64,000 bases of DNA from Paramacrobiotus metropolitanus (lineage: Eukaryota > Tardigrada > Eutardigrada > Parachela > Macrobiotidae), in contig NW_026570300.1 of the NCBI RefSeq assembly GCF_019649055.1, forward strand, positions 310,001 through 374,000. Reading direction: 5' to 3'. The notes under the pieces were generated by a model that was not told the DNA's origin, ran no database searches, and was given only the letters and a program-made list of their open reading frames with translations. A program made the position numbers and the translations under genes. Below, in pieces: positions 1 through 8,626 of the stretch (positions within the stretch are counted from its first letter, which is position 1; every line of letters begins with the position of its first letter).

Positions 1-699
1 AACGTACTGCATCTTCATTTTGAAAGCCGAATCAAGCCGAAATATCTATATTTAACAATAAAATACAGTTCTGGCAGTCGGCACTCGGAAGACATGCAAA
101 ATATTACAGTATCTTCAATCCTGGATTCTTGCAGTCGTATAGAAGTATAGATATTAATTTCTGCGCCGGCACAGAATCCCGGAAATTTGGGTTTTAATTA
201 TTTTAATTCCTTATGCACTCCACAAAATCTAGCAGCGACATAACTTTGCACACATAAAGTACAATGTATACTTACTGTACGTATTTTTTTGTTAGTTCTG
301 TCTGAATCTGGGTATATTCACTTTTGCAAAATTGTTAACTGTTACATTTTGCAAACTTTGCAGCGTCGAAGTGCAAATTGGTATAAGTACTTGTACATGG
401 GTTCTTCTTCTACATGACGCTTTTATCTACCACCGGAAGCGAAAACCCAAAACACTAGCGCCCCGTGGAGGAAGCCCATTCAGCAGTTCTAGTGGATTTG
501 TCATTTGAGTTCAAATTTCTTTCTGACTATTTTCAATTTTCATTTTTCACGGTCAGTTTTTCGATTTCTTTTTCTCTTCTGCTGGTTTAATTGTTTTGTT
601 CTATTGGCAATCCGAAAAGTTGTAGAAAAAAGCACTATTACTACCACGCGCAAACAGCAATCGTGCAATCTGTACAAGGCAGAGCACAGCTTGGCCAGG
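1..699. other. 5' flank, no gene seen
   Basis: Upstream region of the mL49 gene. It is AT-rich in the first 350 bases and becomes mixed towards the gene. I see no convincing coding stretch, repeat or RNA gene. A GGAA-containing stretch near 430-475 could be promoter sequence, but I cannot assign a factor. Confidence 0.5.
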
Positions 700-1286
700 A
701 TGATCCGTGTGTTAAAAACCAGCGTGCTGCTAGCTACCAACACCACCCGTCGCGTCCCGGTGCGCGGCGTCAACTACAAATGGGAACCCCAGTACGAGTT
801 CATACCGAAACTGCGAGTCCAGCGCAAGTACAAGGAACGTTTCGCCCCGGAGCCCCTGGACACGGAGGAGACGTACACGGACGTGGTGGAATCCGCCGAG
901 GACTTCAAGTACGTCCTGCCCTACCTCCCGCGCGACACCATCCCCCCACTGCCCGCCGAAACCCTGACCAACTACCCCACCCCCTCGGGATTCATTCCGC
1001 CGCTGCCCCAGCCCCCGGCCCTCCCGTACTTCATCGGGCGGACCGTGTACCACAACCTCCCGGTGTACAGTTTCGCCACGGATCCCTCCAGGTTTTTACG
1101 CGGATAAAGTACGTCGAGGGCGACATTTGGAAGTTCCAGCAGGATCTGGTGGATTTTCTGCGGGACAGGCTGCCCGAGTATGAGGGCTTCATTGCCACCA
1201 AGGTGGATGAGGCGGCGCGGCAGGTGTGGGTGAAAGGGGATATTGTCGGTCCTGTGAAGGAATTTTTACTGGAAAGCGGATTTTGA
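700..1286 (+). CDS. mRpL49: Mitochondrial large ribosomal subunit protein mL49 (apparent frameshift)
   Basis: This intronless gene encodes a protein of the mitochondrial large ribosomal subunit. The ATG at 700 opens a basic N-terminus fitting a mitochondrial targeting sequence. The recognisable mL49 core follows: a proline-rich stretch, LPYFIGRTVYHNLPVY, then KYVEGDIWKFQQDLVDFL and a C-terminal LLESGF. The core is split between two frames. The first frame runs from 700 to a stop at 1107. The second carries KYVEGDIW onwards and ends at TGA 1284-1286. The switch falls at a run of five Ts (1093-1097); one more T would join the halves, giving about 195 residues. No GT-AG intron fits the gap. It is either a one-base sequence error or deletion, or a frameshift event; the site is not a canonical -1 slippery heptamer. 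Family assignment is strong; integrity of the reading frame is uncertain. Confidence 0.85.
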
Positions 1287-1547
1287 GGGTGCCAGCTGTG
1301 GGTAATAGGCTAGGCTCACCACGCCACCAGATGCTGTTTTTGTACGATACTTTGATGTACGATATTTTAATGGAAGAGAAATCTTATTGCTGTAAGAACA
1401 GTAAGATCAGTGTTGTTAGAAACCATTAAAATTTTGCATAATATGAGATTGCAGGTTACGTTTCATCGATGATAAAATGATAAAGTTTACCACGAAAAAT
1501 GATGCGAAAACAGAAGATTATAAAAACTTGAACGTATTAGCGCGACC

Positions 1548-1706
1548 ATGCTTTTCCCTGTAGCAAATAGCTGCATCACTTCGGTACGGAGATTTTACCG
1601 TAAAACAGTTAAACTAGGAAAGATTCAACGACCGGGCAAAATTGATTTCCCGAAGCTTCTCGGATTGAAGTTTACGTCCGTGCCGGTCCATCCTAGGCTG
1701 ACATAA
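1548..1706 (+). CDS. Small hypothetical protein, 52 aa
   Basis: A short ORF starts at ATG 1548 in an acceptable context (ACC before ATG) and ends at TAA 1704-1706. The product is basic: the N-terminal third has several Arg and Lys residues and few acidic ones (RRFYRKTVKLGK), as in mitochondrial presequences or small ribosomal proteins. Two AATAAA-type signals follow within 30 bases, as expected for a short transcript. I do not recognise the family. It could equally be a chance ORF or the last exon of a longer gene. Confidence 0.35.
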   Translation: MLFPVANSCITSVRRFYRKTVKLGKIQRPGKIDFPKLLGLKFTSVPVHPRLT

Positions 1707-1710
1707 CAAG

Positions 1711-1729
1711 AATAAACACAATAAATTTA
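1711..1729 (+). terminator. Candidate polyadenylation signals
   Basis: AATAAA occurs at about 1712 and again at about 1721, just downstream of the small ORF ending at 1706. They would serve that ORF or the 3' end of the mL49 transcript. No transcript evidence is available. Confidence 0.35.
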
Positions 1730-2006
1730 TCAGACGACTTCCCCGGGCGAGTGATAAGATACGAGCGCGTCTCTGGAGTTCAAAACCCAGCGCTCGTAAT
1801 CACATGCATAACCGTACCGCACACGGTGCGTTCCCTGTTCGACCCATTGACCAAGTTGTGTGCTGTTGACGGAAAATCATGTGGCAATAATACACAGCTG
1901 TGCATTTTATCATTTTCTGCACGATTATGCACAGTTTGAAATATTTGTAATCAGATAGAAATTTGCTGGTTCAACGTCCGTGGGGAACATCACAAGGTCT
2001 GATTCA

Positions 2007-2044
2007 TATTTAAGGAATTCTGCGCCCGGCAGACGTCTTTCAGT
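2007..2044 (+). promoter_or_regulatory. Candidate core promoter of cathepsin B (TATA plus initiator)
   Basis: TATTTAA at 2007-2013 is followed by a TCAGT initiator at 2040-2044, with the initiator A about 35 bases from the first T of the TATA-like box. This is the arthropod-type TATA/Inr arrangement, although the gap is a few bases longer than typical. It lies about 170 bases upstream of the cathepsin B start codon. A TTTGCAG acceptor directly precedes the ATG at 2211, with CAG|GTGGTT near 2111-2119, so a small 5' UTR intron is possible; splicing it out would also leave an upstream ATG at 2101. Confidence 0.4.
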
Positions 2045-2210
2045 CGGCGTTGCCCGCGCGAAAACAAGTCTGCAGTATTTATTGCGTTAGAAATCTCTGG
2101 ATGCTCGGTGCAGGTGGTTTGGACGCGACACGTTCACGGTTGGTTTTTGAGATTGTCCTTTGTTGTCCTTGAACGATCCTGGTGGAAACTGATGGGGGTT
2201 TGGTTTGCAG

Positions 2211-5200
2211 ATGAAGGTTTTAGTTGTTCTGGTCGTTTTAGCCGTGGCCTGCAGTGGCGCACTGGCCCGCAGGAAGGCGGTGAAGAAACTGCCTCATCAT
2301 CAGCCATTTTCAGCTGATTTGATTAGGTGAGGCCGTGAGGGCGTTTTTCCATTCGCTTGGATTTGTTTCTTGCGGTTCATGAATTCAACGAGGTTTTTAT
2401 TATTTACAGTTACATCAATGAGCTGAACACCACATGGCGAGTAAGTGATAAAATTCAGTATAGTCATGAAATTATTTTTTTAAAAATGATGATGTATTTA
2501 TGATTAGTAAATAAAATTTGTTGACAGCAGTGCTGACAAACTATTGTGAATTCATTTAATTTGATAATTATAATAATAATTAATTAAAATATTTAAATAA
2601 TAAAATTTAATTTTTTTAATAACATTTTTATGAAAACTGGAAATTCATATCTTCTGCAAAATTTTATGCAGGAATAGTTGGTGTGAATAATGTAATAAAA
2701 ATATTTAGGTTAACAATTTTTTAACGGTTGTTATTTAGACGATGGAATATGGATGACAGTGCCGTTTGTTTTAGGCTGGCCGCAGCTACATGGACCATCT
2801 GCCGTTGCACCAAGTGAAGCGCATGTGCGGTACCATTCTGGGCGGACCCCGTCCCCCGGTGATGCTGCACGCCAAGAACGGCTACAAGGATCTGCCCAAG
2901 GACTTCGACGCCCGCACGCAGTGGCCCAACTGCCCCACCATCCAGGAGGTGCGCGACCAGGGCGCCTGCGGATCCTGCTGGGTAAGCTTGCTTTTCTGCA
3001 GAATGACTTGGCAATTCGTGGTGCAGAAATATTGGATAAGCTGCGAAACAACAGGTTTTTCCGGAATTTTGTGGAAATATATAAGTACTTTTATTTCGTA
3101 CTTCCAGATAAAGTACTTTTTAGCTTAATTTCCGGTTTTTTATGGTTCGAAGTGTGTAAAAGTATTGGGAAAAAATTACTGGGAGGTATTTGCATGATAC
3201 AGTTAACATTTTTGTGGCGTGGGTTGAACCGGAAGTGACTAATCTTTTTACTGTGTAATTCTAACATTCCATCTCTCCGGCTGTTCTTTCGCTTTTCGTA
3301 TTTTGTCATTTTCGCACGGTTAATTTTGACGGCTTTTAAAGCGTGCACGATGATAACGGCATGATTGCATTGAAAGGCGTTCGGTGCGGTGGAAGCCATG
3401 TCGGATCGCTACTGCATCCACTCTAACCTGCAGGAGCATGTGTCCGCTCAGGATCTCTTGACCTGCTGTGATGAGTGCGGATTTGGGTGAGGCCATGGCT
3501 TGGGCTTACTAACACTGCATGTCTGCGCTTTTGTTTTCTGTATGCATGTGCCAGCTGCTTCGCCTTCTCTGTTCCTTCTCTTTTTTCCGTTCAGGCTGAA
3601 AAACATAGCAAAGCTTCCGTTACATCGATTGGTAGTTGGTACTATTGCTTACTTTACCGTTTACGAATTATGTGTAGATTTTCGAGCTTTTATTACCACT
3701 TTTCGGAAATTTATTCAAGAATACAACGTCTGTTCACACAACTGTGATACACAGATATTTTCTCGATAATTTATTTTAAGAAATATTTATGAATACGTGT
3801 ATTGTGTAACCCTGTCCATGTCCCTGGTTGTATGTCAACAGGCATTCGGTGCCACCGAAGCCATGTCCGACCGTATCTGTGTCCATTCCAAGGGGAAAAT
3901 CAATGTTCATGTGTCGGCCATTGATTTGGTCACCTGTTGTCATCGATGCGGATTCGGGTACGTCGCTAATTATTAAACAGTCGTGTTATCGGTTAAAGGT
4001 ATAATATATGTTTTCCCCGGCGATGTTCATTCTGCTGTTCGTTTGCGCAACGGAAACTCACGCATTTTGTGGACGTGAACGTAATTGCATTTTAATGTGT
4101 AACAGGTGTGACGGTGGTTTCCCCGGTTCCGCCTGGGACTACTGGGTGTCGGACGGTCTGGTGAGCGGTGGTAACTACAACAGCAACCAGGGCTGCCGAC
4201 CCTACACGATCCAGTCATGCGAGCACCACATCAACGGCTCCCTGCCGCCCTGCGGACCCACCCAGGACACGCCGTCCTGCGATCAGAAGTGCGAGCAGAG
4301 CTTTAACGACACCTACAAGCACGATAAACATTTCGGTGAGAGGCTGGCGGTACAATAATTATGTTAGTACGTGCGAGTTGTTTTCGTTAAATTTATACGC
4401 AATTTGCGATTGTTTGACTTACAAAGCTCTCTTTTTTAGACGGCATAAATTACGTTAATATTTATAATAAAATAATATTTTTATAATACAAATATCTAAA
4501 AAGATTAGCAATTTTGTACGATTGATATTATTACAAAATCGGCATTCCGCGTGGGGTGGGTGTTTATAAGTTTTAACACAATAATTACGCAATAACAATT
4601 CAGGAGTAAAAAGTGAATGCCAGTTTCTTCAAAATGTATTATCTGTTCATTTAACGGCGCGCCGCTTTTCGTAGTCGGGTATTGTTATCCGGGGCTCGCA
4701 GCCACTGCTCTACCTTTGTCTTAATAATAGTGGTAATTGTTTGCAGGTGGTAAATCCTACTCAGTTAACTCGGATCCCACCCAGATCCAGATGGAAATCT
4801 TCACCAACGGCCCGGTGGAAGCCGCCTTCACCGTGTACGCTGACTTCCTCAGCTACAAATCAGGTACAGTGCAATCGCATGGAAAAGCGATAAATTCCGC
4901 TGCGGCATGGAGTAAAAGTGCTTTTATCAGGCAACCGCCATCGGAATAATCGAGAAGTACCGCAACACCACTACATAATAGTAAAATCGGAACTACTAAC
5001 GTCAAAAAAAGTCGTAGAAAAAAATTAAAAAACTCTATATTAAGAAAATAAAAAAATCGATATATTTTCTTGGATTTTTATTAATATATATTGTTGCAGG
5101 TGTGTACCAGCACAAGAGCGGTGCGGAATTGGGCGGTCACGCCGTGAAGATCCTGGGTTGGGGTGAGGAAGACAGCACGCCCTACTGGTTGGTGGCCAAT

Positions 5201-5299
5201 TCGTGGAATCCCGACTGGGGTGATAAGGGCTTTTTCAAGATCCTCCGCGGATCCGACCACTGCGGTATTGAGAGCGAAATCACCGCTGGATTACCTTAA
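2211..5299 (+). CDS. Cathepsin B, papain-family cysteine protease, 7 exons
   Basis: Lysosomal or secreted cysteine protease. Exons: 2211-2326, 2410-2440, 2775-2981, 3377-3486 (4a) or 3842-3957 (4b), 4106-4335, 4747-4863, 5100-5299. Using 4a gives 336 residues, the normal cathepsin B length. The first 19 residues form a signal peptide. The propeptide contains YINELNTTW. The catalytic Cys is residue 117 in QGACGSCW; the His is 284 in [11 protein letters not shown]; the Asn is 304 in [10 protein letters not shown]. The occluding loop keeps His195-His196 (CEHHINGS), so carboxydipeptidase activity is expected. All exon phases agree, and every intron has GT-AG ends. Exons 4a and 4b encode the same segment and look mutually exclusive. 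Family call is very secure; the choice between 4a and 4b needs transcripts. Confidence 0.95.
3377..3486 (+). other. Cathepsin B alternative exon 4a
   Basis: A 110-base exon bounded by an AG acceptor and GTGAGG donor. It encodes the stretch after the catalytic cysteine, beginning [16 protein letters not shown] and ending TCCDECGFG. It enters in phase 0 and leaves in phase 2, exactly like exon 4b. Its internal loop is two residues shorter than in 4b. Confidence 0.85.
3842..3957 (+). other. Cathepsin B alternative exon 4b
   Basis: A 116-base exon with an AACAG acceptor and GTACGT donor, encoding [16 protein letters not shown] through TCCHRCGFG. Its loop length matches the usual cathepsin B length. 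It is a diverged tandem duplicate of exon 4a with identical phases. Inclusion of both, or of neither, would break the frame at or within exon 5. Confidence 0.85.
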
Positions 5300-6549
5300 A
5301 TGATGCCAGTGCAGCACTGCAGCGTGATCTTAATGTTTCATCGAGAAATGGTTGTCAGTTTCGATATCGGCTTGTGATAGTGTTTTGTCTCTTTTACGGA
5401 ATTCTTCTAACAATGTTTTTACTGCTTTCGGATCATGTCCGGAAGGTTTTTTAGTATCGCATGGTTTCTTAGTTTTATAAGTTTTCTGTCATTAAAACAA
5501 GCGAAAGAAATTGGAGGTGTTTGTTTGACAAGTGGGGTTGCTAACTTGCGTTAATGTGTATTCGCATTTTAATTTTCTTACGATACAGTTAATACAGATT
5601 AATCACCGGAACTAAAAACGATTATCAAGATTTATAAAGGGAGAAATAATACGGAGATGGAATGGGAATTGGAAAAGCCTTAAAAAATAATTCATGAAAA
5701 TCATATACATATCTGTACACCGAACCAGACCCGGGATGTAGTCCGATTTGAACGGGGGTTAAATAGTATCATAATAATATCAGTACTGGTTGGGACAATC
5801 ACGATTTTCAGCACTTGAAAATTATTGCTCACGTCGGCTATTAATCATGTACCGTAGTACACCTACATGTTACACAAGTTATCGGCAAATAGTAGATGTT
5901 GCAGTTAGCGCTGCACAATCGAAAATGCTTTGTTACCCACTGTTCGAAATTTTTATTCAGATTACTGCAGTCGTCCAAAAATATTGCGGGAACTGCCGAC
6001 CAGATCAAATCAATTAATGGTGAAGCTCTGGAAAACTTAAGGATCGTCTAAACTCGATCTTACAAAAATTCTTCGACCTTAGCTTCCACTGAAAAATTCA
6101 GAAAACCATACAGTATATGCATGGGTTTACCGACCATAAACCTTGTACAGATTACCGGTTTACACCGGCACAGAGATACATTATCCGTGAAAGATAATAT
6201 TATACTATTGCATTTTTGTACTAGCTTGTACACTACACTTAATTTTAATTTTGCATTGCACAGCGGTAACATTAAAATGTACATGCACGTAAGTTAACAA
6301 AAAGATTATAATGCGCGTAAAACAATTTGACAAAGAAACAACAACACACCACAAAAAAAATCAGCAATTCGAGTACGGTAGTAATGCCGATTGATAACTT
6401 TTGCGTAATACTTGTACTGATAACAGTACACAGTTAATTAATTGTGGTCTAAATAAATTATTTTGAATTTAAGTCAACACTTCTCCATTTATCTGTACGT
6501 ACCGGTACGACTATAATTATGTATAATATGAGTATGTCGGAAGTGCACT
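5300..6549. other. Intergenic, no supported gene
   Basis: 3' flank of cathepsin B, with ATTAAA near 5490 as a possible poly(A) signal, followed by AT-rich non-coding sequence. A short stretch near 6225-6290 resembles sequence downstream of NR-A near 8450-8520, suggesting a relic of another receptor unit. No convincing ORF. Confidence 0.4.
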
Positions 6550-6900
6550 GAAAAATATCTGATGGCGGCAGCTATTAGGGAAGCCTAATAGTCACCAAAT
6601 CCCAACGTTAACGCGGTCTTTGCAACGGCTTCTATTAGCGTGTTCGCCGCTAAAAGAGAACCGAATCCAGCGCGACTGGTAAAATGACCTGTATACCTCG
6701 AGCTTGATGTGTATAACTTCCGACACTCTAAGCAACCCGACCTAGTTAAGGCAGTGAAATGGCTTATGGTCCCTTTGCTAAAAAAATGATTACCGAATGC
6801 ATTAAGTATTAGCGTTTTAAAACATAAGCCTTCCGTATTTGAAAATGGCCGAAGTAATCGTTCACCGCAGTGACCACCGCGCACATTGACCCCACAATGG
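6550..6900 (-). repeat. Degraded third copy of the NR-A/NR-B upstream block
   Basis: On the minus strand this stretch reads AVAKTALTLGFGDY, then a stop, then ASLIAAAI. The related block at 13.7-14.2 kb and 21.9-22.4 kb has the matching AVARTMFTVGFGSYLASLSAAGI. The resemblance continues weakly to about 7200 (for example a TTGTCGTGT stretch). It is clearly more diverged than the other two. I infer the remnant of another receptor unit whose body is lost. Whether the block was ever coding is unknown. Confidence 0.4.
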
Positions 6901-8021
6901 CTGGCAACATCAGCTGCCCAAAATTTTCACACGGCCACGAAAACCTCTGTAACTAAAGTGGGCGTAAGAAGTTTGACGTTAAACGATACATAAAAGCATG
7001 TTCAGCTTAATGGTCGCACTTTTTCGATTCTCAGAAATTTTGCTTCACAAGTAACGAAAGCAAAAATTAAAAGTTTTGTAACTCGCCATTGAATCGTTAT
7101 ATCGAGACATGCAGGGTTGGGGCTCTGGCGCTGATCGATTCGAACATTTACGAAATCAGTTACCGTAGGTAGCTATCCGTGAGTTGTCGTGTATGTAATA
7201 AGAATCACCGGAGATGAGGTTCACTGGTTAATCTTCTTGTTCCGTGTGTCTTCATGTAGTAACAATTAAGGACTCGGCAGTCGGGACGCACTTCCATATT
7301 CTGCACGAACGTGCCTTTTAATTAATAAGAATTTACCTACGGTCACTGACAAACCATTGTTTTAGCTTTCAGTCCTGTTAAGTGTTATCGCCCTGCGATG
7401 AAAAAGTTTTCTTTTTTTCGACATTTCTCCGTAATTATAACGCAACCTATTCGAGAATGTTGCAAGCAGCCTAAGACTGTTTTGGCCAAGCTGAAATAAG
7501 ATTATGACGTTGTTGGGGAAGTTTTGCGATAGCTGAGCTGGAGCAAACTCGGGCAAATTATGAAAGCCTACAGATACCGGAAAACAGGCTCGGAAAACCA
7601 CGGACTTTGAGCAGGTTGCAGTTGGTACGTTTGCATAGTGACATGTGAACTTCAAAAACTACAGTGTGGCGAGGCGATAAAATTAATGTGTTGTACAGGC
7701 TGCAGAGTTTGCAGTACAGGTTGTGTTGTACTTTGTACATGTACATACAAGTATTAAATCAACGCTTGCTAGCGACTGTTAATCTTATGCTTTACAATAC
7801 TTACGGTAATCACTGTACATGCACAACAAAACGCACGCTTCCTATCGGTACTATCAATACAGTGCTAGGAAAGAATTTGAGAACTAACAGTGGCTGCTAC
7901 ACGCAGTACTCGTAATCTGTCAAGAATGCAGAAACACTCGCTTACTGGTTACTCTGTAAAACATTCAGTGGACAAGAATCTGGCTCACGAAAGTCCGCTC
8001 GGCCAATGATATAATGCTGCA
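6901..8021. other. Intergenic, no supported gene
   Basis: Non-coding sequence between the degraded repeat and the ORF at 8022. Several ORFs of 60-100 codons cross it on both strands, but none has recognisable domains, plausible codon use or splice partners. Confidence 0.4.
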
Positions 8022-8405
8022 ATGGCGGATCAGTATTACAAACACCGCGATAGCGTTCAACAGGAACTGGGCAAACTGTCCAGCTCCATCCAAGAATTCG
8101 ATCGCCGACGTGCTCATAGAACGTCCGCCAGCGCTCAGACCGGTAAGAATGTTTTACCCCTGGACAACGTGCTCCCGGATGGCAACCTTCAACCGGGGAT
8201 CCTGCGCAGTCTGGCTGAAGCGGAAAAAGCCCTTGACTACTTGGCACGCTATGTCGACTTTCAGGCCGCCTGTCGTAAAGTACCACGGGAAGAACTATCC
8301 AGCAGGAAATCAACAGTGGCTGGATACCGTAAAGAACTGGATACTTTGCGACAGAAATTTCAGTTGATGACCATGGCCACACAGCCCGCGCCTGTCGGGA
8401 ACTGA
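8022..8405 (+). CDS. 127-aa protein resembling a syntaxin-6/10 N-terminal domain
   Basis: A single-exon ORF from ATG 8022 to TGA 8403-8405. The product is polar and helical. It opens DQYYKHRDSVQQELGKL, has a variable middle, then LRSLAEAEKALDYLARYV and EELSSRKSTVAGYRKEL. The spacing (paired hydrophobic helices, then an E-L-x-x-RK motif leading into the last helix) resembles the three-helix N-terminal domain of syntaxin-6 type SNAREs. There is no SNARE motif or membrane anchor, and the 220 bases before the NR-A stop do not contain one. It could be a truncated copy, a soluble regulator or an unrelated coiled-coil protein. It is convergent with NR-A, so the two 3' ends are about 220 bases apart. 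Function is not assigned. Confidence 0.45.
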   Translation: MADQYYKHRDSVQQELGKLSSSIQEFDRRRAHRTSASAQTGKNVLPLDNVLPDGNLQPGILRSLAEAEKALDYLARYVDFQAACRKVPREELSSRKSTVAGYRKELDTLRQKFQLMTMATQPAPVGN

Positions 8406-8626
8406 AACCAGTCTGTGCGTTTTTGAGCTGTGTATTTAAGGTTTCAAGTGATATGTTGTATACCGCAGTTAATTTTAATTCCGTGTTGCACAACGTTAAA
8501 TCTCTTTTACGCTCCAGATTGGATGAAATTATAGCAGTTTGCTTAATTTTACCAAACACACAATAGAAATAGGCAATACAGATATGAATAACAAATGTCC
8601 GCGTAGTAATAAACAATTTTAATACA

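Noticed and set aside
1751-1800. tRNA-like B box (GAGTTCAAAACCC) near 1776
   Set aside because: No matching A box or acceptor stem at tRNA spacing upstream.
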